Shown here: positions 46,963 to 58,295 of the stretch, one piece after another
How the letters are laid out: every line of letters begins with the position of its first letter
Position numbering within the stretch: position 1 is the first letter of the stretch
From: Stomorhina lunata
Taxonomy: Eukaryota > Arthropoda > Insecta > Diptera > Rhiniidae
DNA: 64,000 nt
NCBI GenBank assembly: GCA_933228675.1
Contig: OW121740.1
Location: forward strand, 130,169,799-130,233,798
Direction of reading: 5' to 3'
Position numbers and translations under genes: made by a program
Notes under the pieces: model-generated
Told to the model about the DNA's origin: nothing
The model's input: the letters and a program-made list of their open reading frames with translations, nothing else
Database searches by the model: none

Positions 46963-47344
46963 GCATAGACTAAGGTATATACTAAGACAAAGGCTTACCA
47001 TAGACTAAGACATAGACTTAGACATAGACTAAGACATAGACTAAGACATAGGCTAAGACAAAGACTAAGACATAGACTAAGACATAGACTAAGACATAGA
47101 CTAAAACATAGACTTAGACATAGACTAAGACATAGACTAAGACATAGACTAAGACATAGACTAAGACATAGACTAAGACATAGACTAAGACAAAGACTAA
47201 GACATAGACTAAGATATAGACTAAGACATAGACTAAGACATAGACTAAGATATAGACTAAGACATAGACTAAGACATAGACTAAGACATAGACTATGACA
47301 TAGACTAATACATAGCCTAAGACATAGACTTAGACACTAAGACA
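46963..47344 (+). repeat. 12-bp minisatellite, array 1
   Basis: About 31 copies of CATAGACTAAGA with scattered variants (CTTAGA, AAAGAC, ATATAG). It passes directly into satellite block G. Confidence 0.95.
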
Positions 47345-49045
47345 TTTCAAACATTTTCTATTTATAGGAATTTTTTTAAAAAGTGACTTTATAGGAAATT
47401 TTTAAAAAAATTACTATTTATAGGAAATTTTTAAAAAATTGGCTGTTTATAGTAAATTTTTCAAAAAAACTATAAATAGGAAATTTTTTAAAATTGATTA
47501 TTTATAGAAAATTTTTCAAAAATTGACTATTTATAGGAAATATTTTCAAAAACTGACTATTTATAGGAAATTTTTCAAAAATTTACTATTTATAGGAAAT
47601 TTTTTGAAAATTTACTATTTATAGGAAATTTTTCAAAAATTTTCTATTTATAGGAAATTTATAAAAATTTTACTATTTATAAGAAATTTTTAAAAAATTT
47701 ACTATTTATAGGAAATTTTTCGAAAATTTACTATTTATAAGAAATTTAAAAAAAATTTACTATTTATAGAAAATTTTTCAAAAATTGACTATTTATAGGA
47801 AATTTTTCAAAAATTGACTATTTATAGGAAATTTTTCAAAAATTTACTATTTATAGGAAATTTTTCAAAAATTTACTGTTTATAGGAAATTTTACAAAAA
47901 TTTACTATTTATAGGAAATTTTTCAATAATTTACTATTTATAGGAAATTTTTAAAAAATTTACTCTTTATAGGAAATTTTTCGAAAATTTACTATTTATA
48001 AGAAATTTTAAAAAAATTTACTATTTATAGGAAATTTTTCAAAAATTTACTATTTATAGGTAATTTTTCAAAAATTTACTGTTTATAGGAAATTTTACAA
48101 AAATTTACTATTTATAGGAAATTTTTCAATAATTTACTATTTATAGGAAATTTTTCGAAAATTTACTATTTATAAGAAATTTTAAAAAAATTTACTATTT
48201 ATAGGAAATTTTTCAAAAATTGACTATTTATAGGAAATTTTTCAAAAATTGACTATAGGAAATTTTTCAAAAATTGACTATTTATAGGAAATTTTTCAAA
48301 AATTGACTATTTATAGGAAATTTTTCAAAAATTGACTATTTATAGGAAATTTTTCAAAAATTGACTATTTATAGGAAATTTTTCAAAAATTGACTATTTA
48401 TAGGAAATTTTTCAAAAATTGACTATTTATAGGAAATTTTTCAAAAATTTACTATTTATAGGAAATTTTTCAAAAATTTACTATTTATAGGAAATTTTTC
48501 AAAAATTTACTATTTATAGGAAATTTTTCAAAAATTTACTATTTATATGAAATTTTTCAAAAATTTACTATTTATAGGAAAATTTTCAAAAATTTTTTAT
48601 GTAAAGGAAATTTTTCAAAATTTTGCTATTTATAGGAAATTTTTCAAAAATTTACTATTTTAGGAAATTTTTCAAAAATTGGTTATTTATAGGAAATTTT
48701 ACAAAAATTTACTATTAATAAGAAATTTTTAAAAATTTACTTTTTATAGGAAATTTTTTAAAAATTTACTAATTATAGGAAATTTTTCAAAAATTGATTA
48801 TTTATAGAAAATTTTTCAAAAATTTACTATTTTTAGGAAATTTTTCAAAAATTTACTATTTATAGGAAATTTTTTAAAAATTGACTATTTATAGGAAATT
48901 TTTCAAAAATTGACTATTTATAGGAAATTTTTCAAAAATTGACTATTTATAGGAAATTTTCCAAAAATTGTCTATTTATAGGAAATTTTTCAAAAATTGA
49001 CAATTTATTGGAAATTTTTCAAAAATTTACTGTTTATAGGAAATT
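47345..49045 (+). repeat. Satellite block G: 29-bp monomers, mixed TTTACTA and TTGACTA
   Basis: Tandem TATAGGAAATTTTTCAAAAA units. TTTACTAT and TTGACTAT versions alternate in runs (TTGACTA at ~48200-48430, TTTACTA at ~48430-48560). A set with AAATTTTACAAAAATTTAC and TTTTTCAATAATTTAC occurs at ~47880-47940 and ~48080-48130, about 200 bp apart. Confidence 0.95.
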
Positions 49046-50130
49046 TTTATTTTATTTTTTGACATAGACAATGAAATATTTTCAGTATTTACAATTTCTT
49101 CTGTGAGTCACTGGCATTCGGTGCAAAAGGTGAATAGTCTACTGCAACATCGACTCTGAATTCTTTATATATAAACTTTGTTTAAATGAACTTTATTCAT
49201 AATAAATATTTCTTTCCATCTACTCCCCCAAATCCATTATAATTTTTTTTGTTAATATTCTGGGCACACAATATGTGAGCGACTGAATGTTAAAGTCCTT
49301 TTCCTAAACTTGTTTTATTTCCGTTTAATTTTGCATAACCCTTTTCAAAAGTTTTGTTAATTTTAACCTTCCATCTCACGTTTGAGATTTTGGTAAAAAT
49401 CTCCCCAAGGATTTTAGGCATCTAATACATAGAAACATGCTTGTATGTGTGCTCAAGTATGATTGAATTGGCAAGCATTTGTGGAAGTCTCTAAATGGTT
49501 AGACCCGGTGTCGTCTGCAAGAAAAAAAAAACACAAGAAAATTGTTACGCTTTAATTTTACTTTATGATTAAATTGTTACACACATACATTTTCTTGCCT
49601 CTCAATTGAGAGTAAGAGAACTAAATAAGAGTTGCAAATACTGCTAACATAACTGTTGCTTGTATTCTAAGTGTGTGTGTGTGTGTGTAGACAAATACAT
49701 ACATTTTTGTACATAGGCAAATATACAGATACATTTGCTAACAAAATAATAACAATATATTTTTCGACTTTTGTAAAAATTTTCTCCGAAATGAATTTTT
49801 TTTTTGACTAATAAGATTAAGAAAAAATCAAGTTGAGTAAGTGAAGCAAAACAAAACAAATCAATTTGTTAACACAGACAGAAGAAATAAATCTATCAAC
49901 GTGTGACAAATGGAAACTAATCAAAGACAAGGATAAAACATTTTTCTATTTTCAACAACACTAAATTGTCAACTGTCTTTCCAATTATGTTAATGACCGT
50001 TTTTGGGCATCTAATAAAAATTTCGCATCACTTAAAGTAAATTTATATCTTAATACTAGAGAAGAAAATAAATTTTGATATAAATCTTCAAGATATATAT
50101 TAAGTTATGAGATCTATTAGCAAAAGACCA
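49046..50130. other. Unique spacer between block G and the second 12-bp minisatellite
   Basis: No supported gene. A (GT)n run lies at about 49671-49688. The 71-codon reverse frame 49644-49859 has no recognisable feature. Confidence 0.45.
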
Positions 50131-50862
50131 TACATATACTAAGACATAGACTAAGACATAGACTAAGACATAGACTAAGACATAGACTAAGACATAGACT
50201 AAGACATAGACTAAGACATAGACTAAGACATAGACTATGGCATAGACTAAGACATAGACTAAGACATAGACTAAGACATAGACTAAGATATAGACTAAGA
50301 CATAGACTAAGACATAGACTAAGATATAGACTAAGACATAGACTAAGACATAGACTAAGACATAGACTAAGACATAGACTAAGACATAGACTAAGACATA
50401 GACTAAGACATAGACTAAGACATAGACTAAGACATAGACTAAGACATAGACTAAGACATAGACTAAGACATAGACTAAGACATAGACTAAGACATAGACT
50501 AAGACATAGACTAAGACATAGACTAAGACATAGACTAAGACATAGACTAAGACATAGACTAAGACATAGACTAAGACATAGACTAAGACATAGACTAAGA
50601 CATAGACTAAGACATAGACTAAGACATAGACTAAGACATAGACTAAGACATAGACTAAGACATAAACTAAGACATAGACTAAGACATAGACTAAGACATA
50701 GACTAAGACATAGACTAAGACATAGACTAAGACATAGACTAAGACATAGACTAAGACATAGACTAAGACATAGACTAAGACATAGACTAAGACATAGACT
50801 AAGACAAAGACTAAGACATAGACTAAGACATAGACTAAGACATAGACTAAGACATAGACTAA
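50131..50862 (+). repeat. 12-bp minisatellite, array 2
   Basis: About 61 near-perfect copies of CATAGACTAAGA, far more uniform than array 1. Because 12 is a multiple of 3, the reverse strand stays open for 269 codons as (YVLV)n. This is a by-product of the period. It passes within a few bases into block H. Confidence 0.97.
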
Positions 50863-50867
50863 CACTT

Positions 50868-52290
50868 TAATTGTTTACTATTTTAATAGGAAATTTTTCA
50901 AAAATATACTTTTTTTATAGGAAATTTTTCAAAAATTTACTATTTTTATAGGAAATTTTTTAAAAAATTCACTATTTTTATAGGAAATTTTTTAAAAATT
51001 TACTATTTTTATAGGAAATTTTTCAAAAATTTACTATTTTTATTGGAAATTTAAAAAAAAAAATTCACTATTTTTATAGGAAATTTTTCAAAAATATACT
51101 TTTAGGAAATTTAAAAAAAAAATTCACTATTTTTATAGGAAATTTTTTAAAAATTTACTATTTTTATAGGAAATTTTTAAAAAAATTTTCTATTTTTATA
51201 GGAAATTTTTTAAAAATTTAATATTTTTATAGGAAATTTTTTTAAAAATTTACTATTTTTATGGGATATTTTTTAAAAATTTTAAAAAATGTACTATTTT
51301 TATAGGAAATTTTTCAAAAATTTACTTTTTTTATAGGAAATTTTTCAAAAATTTCCTATTTTTATGGGAAATTTTTCAAAAATTTCCTATTTTTATAGGA
51401 AATTTTTCAAAAATTTCCTATTTTTATAGGAAATTTTTCAAAAATTTTCTATTTTATAGGAAATTTTTCAAAAATTTCCTATTTTATAGGAAATTTTTCA
51501 AAAATTTCCTATTTTTATAGGAAATTTTTCAAAAATTTCCTATTTTTATAGGAAATTTTTCAAAAATTTCCTATTTTTATAGGAAATTTTTCAAAAATTT
51601 CCTATTTTTATAGGAAATTTTTCAAAAATTTCCTATTTTTATAGGAGATTTTTCAAAAATTTCCTATTTTTATAGGAAATTTTTCAAAAATTTTATAGGA
51701 AATTTTTAAAAAATTTGCTATTTTTATAGGAAATTTTTAAAAAATTTCCTAAATTTACTGTTTTTATAGGAAATTAAAAAAAAAATTACTATTTTTATAG
51801 GAAATTTTTTAAAAAATTGACTATTTTTATAGGAAATTTTTAAAAAAATTTACTATTTTTATAGGAATTTTTTTTTTTAAATTTACTATTTTTATAGGAA
51901 ATTTTTTAAAAATTTACTATTTTGATAGGAATTTTTTTAAAAATTTACTATTTTTATAGGAAATTTTTTTTAAAAATTTACTATTTTTATAGGAAATTTT
52001 TTAAAAATTTACTTGTTGTATAGGAAATTTTTCAAAAATTTACTTGTTTTATGGGAAATTTTTCAAAAATTTACTTGTTTTATAGGAAATTTTTAAAAAA
52101 TTTACTTGTTTTATAGGAAATTTTTCAAAAATTTACTTGTTTTATGGGAATTTTTTCAAAAATTTACTTGTTTTATAGGAAATTTTTCAAAAATTTACTG
52201 GTTTTATAGGAAATTTTTCAAAAATTTACTTTTTTTATAGGAAATTTTTCAAAAATTTACTTGTTTTATATGAAAAATTTCAAAGTAATA
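50868..52290 (+). repeat. Satellite block H: 31-bp monomers
   Basis: Units with TATTTTTATAGG spacing (31 bp). Three zones follow one another: diverged TTTACTA units, a central zone of TTTCCTA units like block C (51340-51690), then TTTACTTGTTTTATAGG units (52010-52270). Confidence 0.95.
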
Positions 52291-53570
52291 GACTAACGCG
52301 TAAAAAGAAAGTCTGGTACTGAGGCGATTTTTTAAAAATTTCTTAATAATTCAGTTTGATTTATAAACTTCTGATTTTTAAAGTATTTTTTTTTTATACC
52401 TGTGTTGTAGTTAATTTTTTTATCGTTTTATTTTTCTGTTGTAAAAATAAATTTTTACATTTTCTTATCGCTTCCGTGTTTATTGACATTAAGAATCTAA
52501 AAATCTTAGATCATAAATTTAAATGTCAGTTTATTTAGTTGTTTTTTAATTAAAAATCTAGAAGGAAAACAGAACACTTTATCAAAAATGACCACAATAT
52601 ATTAGAGAAATGTTAATAAATCATAAATCAAAAACAGTTATTAAAACTTAATATCGATTTGACAACACTTATTGATTTATTATCATCTGCTGGTATTCCT
52701 GACCTAATTTATCATATTCCTGGCTTTGCTTCTTTTATCATTTCTACAATATTTTTGTATTTTAGTGCTTTTATTTAGATTCTCTCTCTCTCTCCTCTCT
52801 CTCTCTCTCTGGCTCTCAGAAATCCTTGGCAACCTGTTAACGCCATAGCTTACAATTTTATTTGTTTTTGTTTAAGACTTTGTTTAAGCAACAAGGGACA
52901 TATTTAACATATAGTGGTCCTTTTTGGAATTTAAAAGATATGTGAAGAGAGAGAGAGAGAATAACTGTCTATAGAGAGAGAATAACATTTTAATAAAATA
53001 TTATGTGCTTTTGTTCTCTGCTGTTAACATTTGGGAGAGTGATTTTGGGAATATTTTTAATAAAGAAATAAAGTAACGTATAAGAAATTCATATAAATTT
53101 ACTTGCTAGTGAAAAGATAGTAGTTTTTTCAGGGCAGCATTTGTTGCATTCTTATTAGGATGTCCCCGAAAAAGAGTGCTTTGTAAAAAAAAAAAATTCA
53201 CACTATCTTCTGCAAGAAAATACAAAATCTTGTTACGATGGGAAAAAAATAACCCGTTGCTTTAAATGGGCTTGGAATTTGGGCTTGTTTATTCTTTTTT
53301 TAGTTTTGGATACAATAAATTTAGATACTTAAATAGCTGACCATAAATAACAAATTTCGCGAGTTCAGCCTGCCTTAACTATTCTCTTTAGGGGTGACTG
53401 GTTTATTTGACTTAGTCTTTCTTACGCAGATAAGGACGATCTTTACACCAAGGACTGCATTATACACTCGATTCTTACTAAATGGCCTTGCCAACATCTT
53501 TAAAATCTCGCATATGAATTGTTTGAATGTGGATTATATTACAAATACATTTAGAACTTCTTCATACATA
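52291..53570. other. Gene-free region with (CT)n and (GA)n tracts
   Basis: A (CT)n tract at 52780-52810 and GA-rich tracts at 52945-52961 and 52973-52981 could bind GAGA-type factors, but no promoter was found beside them. Frames at 52356-52538 and 53394-53621 are not recognised. Confidence 0.45.
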
Positions 53571-53885
53571 CACAATTCCCACGAGATTCCAATTGGAACA
53601 AGGGGTACTTCTCTCAGATAATGAGCTGCATCCGATTCTACTTTTAGACACATTTAATTATATTTTTATACGTTTTAACTCCTGCTCCGAACGGCCAATG
53701 CATTAGTTAGAGAAGTTTTACATAGCCTAATGCTCAATAATTAGTGGTTAGATAAGTTATGAGGTGAAATGCTTTTTTTTGAAATTTTATTTTTATCAAG
53801 TGGGTCTGTCCATGGATCGAACTTGGGACCTCTGGTATGCTAGGCGGATGACTAACCTGCTATACGACTACGGCTCACAAAAGAT
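53571..53885 (-). mobile_element. tRNA-Ala-like SINE, copy 2 (full-length head)
   Basis: The reverse strand begins GAGCCGTAGTCGTATAGCAG, with an A-box-like TAGCAGGTTAGTC, then TAGCATACCAGAGG (compare the AGC anticodon loop of tRNA-Ala), and a B box in AAGTTCGATCC. A ~240-bp unrelated body follows. It ends near 53571, where TTCCAATTGGAAT and GGGAATT are still recognisable. It is transcribed leftward if active. Confidence 0.85.
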
Positions 53886-53889
53886 ATAT

Positions 53890-54190
53890 ATAATATAATT
53901 CCCCGATAACATTCCAATTGGAACAATTGGTACTTCTCCCAGACAATGAGCTGCATCCGGTTCAATTTTTAGACTCATTGAAAGGGACCTACGTTTTAAC
54001 GCCGGCTCCGAACGGCAAATGCATTAATTAGAGAAGTTTTTACATAGCCTAATACTCAATAACCAGTGGCTAGCTGAGTTATGAGGTGAACCGCCGCTTT
54101 TTGGAAAATTTATTTTTTCAAGTGAATCTGGCCAGGGGTCGAACTTGGGCCTCTGGTATGCTAGGCGGATGACTAACCTGCTATACCACG
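53890..54190 (-). mobile_element. tRNA-Ala-like SINE, copy 3
   Basis: Same organisation as copy 2: head CCGTGGTATAGCAGGTTAGT at the right, B box AAGTTCGACCCC, body, and 3' end GGGGAATTATATTATATATA. Its 3' end abuts the head of copy 2, giving a head-to-tail pair. Confidence 0.85.
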
Positions 54191-56771
54191 GATGATGTCC
54201 TGCATAGTTTTCTTCTCCTTCGTAGATTCATTATTTCATTATTAAAAATGTAATAAAAATCAGAATCGTATGTGATGCACAGAATATCTGGTTACAAATT
54301 ATGAAAAAAATGTCTGTGAATCATATATGATTCACAATTGTTTTTTTTTTAATTTCAGTTTCACATTACCTTAATTACATATTATATATCGTTTTAAATA
54401 AAAAGACATTTTTTTACTTACGAAATACAATTTTATTGTATGGGGACTTAGAAAGGGTAAAAGCATTTGCATACATGAAAACATACATGAAAACATACAT
54501 GAAAACAAACAAAACCAAAACTGTCTTTGCAGTGAACAAAATAGAAACAGAAACAAAATACAAATAATAATAAATTTGCCAAAGTGATTTATTTTTTATT
54601 TGTACTCGAACGAAATACGAACGTTATTTAAACTTACTCAGTTAGAAAGCAAAGCCAAAAAACTCAGAACAAAAACGTTTGCTGAGTGATTTGATCTTAA
54701 TTAATTAACAGCGTCCAGTGATTTTAATACTCATTTTCACGAGTTTCTTTAACAATAGTAATATATAAAAAATTACAAAAAGTCTTCGGCTCTTGGCAGT
54801 ATGGACTGCCTTTCATAGCTTAAGCCAGAACAAACTATTCGCAAACGTTTCTGAGGCTGTTTTGTACGATTGGTAAACTGAAGTAAGGAAGATGAGCGAA
54901 AAGAATATTGTTTGTTTTTTCTCTTTGACTTTTCAAATGAATTTGTTTTGATTAGTTCATGGAACAAAACGATTGAAGATTACTTTCTACAAACGTTTGC
55001 TAAAGGTTTCGTTTCTTTTCACACTCTGTTTGTATAACACCTTAATTTAAGTAAATCGTTATGTAGAACAGTTTAATTTAAATAACACATTGAATAGAAC
55101 AGATAATTTTTTTTTATAAAAAAACTGTATAACAGTTTATTTTCTTGAAAATATTTTGTATAACACTGGAAAATGTTTAAAAACTTGACTTTCTTTAGTA
55201 ATTTTTGCCGGTTTTTTTTTCTTAATACCCAGTTTGCTATCACTGTGGCAACCCTGTTAGTTAACATTTCTATGTTTAAATGTTAAACAAACATTTATAT
55301 AAATGCTGTTATTATGTATGAGAGTGTTAGTTTCAACATAATATTTCTTGTTCTTGTGTTTTCAAATCTCCCTTGACACATTGAGCCAATAAACTTGAAT
55401 ATTATAGAATGAGTAAAAAAGTAACATTGAATAACAGGGAAAAGGACCAAAACCAAAAACAAGAACAACCATAACTAGAACAATAGAAATAGCAAAAGCA
55501 GCAACAGAACAAAAATGAGCAACAGTTGCTTTAATAAAACCAAACACTAGCAACATGTTTCGCATAAACGTTTTATCCTTTGGCCAAAGCAGCCACGCAG
55601 AAGTTGTTCTAAAACAAGTTGCGCGCTTACGTTTATAAAATAAAAAAGAGTTTGAAATCAAAAATGTAATAATAGTAAAATAATTTAAAAAAATTTTAAA
55701 TTTATTTAACAAAAATTTAAGCAAAAAAGTTATTACTTAACATTTGAAAAAATTGTCTCCTGAATTTGTGGCTATTAAAAACTTAATTGAATTTTTTTTT
55801 TGTTGAACTTTAAAATATCTGGTGTTAAACAAATTAAACCATAAAACTAGTGTTTACAAGAATCTCAAATAGCCATAAACATCGTGATTGTGTCTGTTTA
55901 ACAATTACGAGTCCTTATCACGTTCTTGGGCAAAATAAAGAAGTTAAAACAAAAGAAAAACCTTACAGGAAAACATTGCATTATTATATATGTATATGTG
56001 TATAAAAAAAATATTATCTTGTTGTACATTTCCTTTAGTTTCCCAGGAACAATTTTTTTCCAAAACAACTGTTTTGTGTGTGTGAAATTATGTGTAATCA
56101 CTTCTCTCCCTTCCTTCTGCGGGTTTCGTTTGTAGTAACAGAAAAAAACTTCAACTGCAGCTGGTGTTTGTTTTAAAAATGTTCACATAAAATAAAAGAA
56201 AAAAAAAAAAAAAAATGAAAAAAAGTTAAATGAAAATTAAATAGAAAACAAACAAAAGCAGGAAAAAATTTAACTGCAAACAAAACAATTTTTTAAACCG
56301 CCATTAATTATTAGAATTATCTACTTGTGCAAATGTAATAAACCGAACAAAGACAAAAGGATATACAGACTAACTAATTTATGGCCAAGGACCTTGTGCT
56401 AACAGAAAAAATTAAAAAAGTCAAAGAAAATGTAAGTTTTTAAGAAGCAAAGTTTTTTATTTAAAAAATATTTTAATAAATCACTGCTCAGTTTTAAATA
56501 ATTCCTTGAATCCTAAAATCAGTTGGTTATATTGAATTCCAATAGGAATTGTTAACTTTAAAATTATTTCTCTAGAAACAGTTCAGTTTTCGAAAATATA
56601 AAATCAGAAATTTTCCAATTTCATAGGAATTTTTTTAAATATTCACTATAAAAATTGGAAATTTATTGAAACTTTTCTAAAACATGTAATAGTTGTTCCT
56701 CATAAATCTGATAAGTCCACAATCAAATTGTTTTAAATTTATTAATATTTTTAATAGGACAATTTTGCTCC
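54191..56771. other. Gene-free AT-rich region
   Basis: No supported gene. Short tandem ACATACATGAAA units occur at 54472-54505. Frames at 54371-54556, 54773-54967, 55073-55267, 55362-55724 and 55898-56135 have no domain I recognise. A long A tract lies at ~56190-56215. Confidence 0.4.
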
Positions 56772-56779
56772 ATATACAT

Positions 56780-57349
56780 TAGAGCGGTTCGCCTTCCATA
56801 CAAAAAAAAAAAGTTATGTCAGTCACCCCCTAGGATTAAAGATAATGTTAAAACAATTCCAAAAAATATTTTTTTATTTTTTTACCACGCCTACAAATAC
56901 CGCCCTTTTACTATTTTGTTCACTGTGTCGTCATTTTAAGTCCGATCATAACATTTTATATATCGCTGTTCGCAGCTCTGCAAGGGCTACATTTCTCTCT
57001 TTGATAGTTTTTTACTATCACGTCAATTTATATTCATAACTTTTAAAAACTAGATTTTTACTTGATTTGATTAGGGTGGGTACGACTCGAATTTTAAAAA
57101 GTTATGACTATAAATTGACGAGGTTGTAAAAAACTATCAAAGAGAGAAATGTAGCCTTGACAGAGCTCTGAAAATCGATGTATAATATGTTATGATTGGA
57201 CTAAAGATGGCGACACAGTTAACAAAATACAAAAAGGGCGGTATTTGTAGGCGTGGTAAAAAAATAAAATAAATTTTTTTGGAATTATTTTTACATTATC
57301 TTTAATCCTAGGGGGTGACTGACTCAACTTTTTTTTTCGAACCACTCTA
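56780..57349. mobile_element. hAT-type MITE with long inverted repeats
   Basis: The ends are TAGAGCGGTTCG (56780) and CGAACCACTCTA (57349), fitting the hAT terminus YARNG. The flanks ATATACAT at 56772-56779 and 57350-57357 form an exact 8-bp target duplication. Arms of about 260 bp are inverted copies (CACCCCCTAGGATTAAAGAT against its complement, TACCACGCCTACAAATACCG against its complement), with a short centre near 57045-57090. There is no coding capacity. Confidence 0.88.
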
Positions 57350-57357
57350 ATATACAT

Positions 57358-58295
57358 TCGGCGAAGAATTAAATAAGATAACATTTGAAACACATACTAA
57401 GTAACTTCTTTGTACAAAATTTGGCTTCCTTAAGTATTTAAAAGTTTTTTTGGTTGAGAAAATTTTATATAGAATGTGGTCCGGTTGCCACCAAATATTT
57501 ACCTTTTCTATAGGAAAGAAGTAAAATGTGACAAAAATTCTGCTTTATATTGAAAAGTTACGCCTAAACGACTGCAACACTTTTTGCTTAAATTATACAT
57601 AACAATTTACATGACTTTTTTCAGAAAATTTTAAACTTTGTTCTACGATCTTTAAATTTTGGCGAATTTTGTTCGCTTAATCTAAAGAAAAGACTTTCGC
57701 CTTTCACGTGATTATGTGGGAGCACTGGGCAAAACCGAGCCAACTTAGCTTTTGTCCAAAGAAAAACGAAAACACTGAATTTTGTAGAGCTTTTTTGATT
57801 TCCCGATATCTTCTGAACTATATACGAGATTAAGTTATTTTCTTTTGCAAACTAGAACCAAGGTTCTGTATCTTAATTAAATCGATATTAAAATTAAAGC
57901 TGTGAAACTATATTCGATGCATGAGCTACTGAGTTTGATGAAAAATTTCATCATTTTTCGTCTTAGAACATAAATACCTTTTGGATAACACATAATAAAG
58001 CTTTTTCTTAAAAACTATTATTGATCCTTAATATCTAGACTCTTTTCTATAGAAATGCATCATTAGATTTTTTAAAAGCGGTGGTCAAAAAAATGAATTT
58101 TTTGCCGAAATTTTTTTTTTTTATTTGGACAAATGCTTGAAAAATTGTATTTGTTTTGAATTTTAAACATGAATATTTTTGCTCAGTATATACTTAGTTG
58201 TTTTTTTTTTAACATTGGATAATTTTAACCCTTTCTTCCCGGGTAAAATGTCAACATTTTTATTTTTAATTTTCCATTCTAAAATCATGGTATTA
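57358..58295. other. Gene-free AT-rich region
   Basis: I see no gene or clear repeat. Confidence 0.4.

Noticed and set aside
50056..50865. 269-residue (YVLV)n protein
   Set aside because: The frame is open only because a 12-bp minisatellite has a period divisible by three. There is no promoter, signal or nonrepetitive domain of note.
53800..54190. tRNA-Ala genes
   Set aside because: The A and B boxes are recognisable, but acceptor and anticodon stems do not pair properly and an unrelated body with repeated copies follows, so these are SINE heads.
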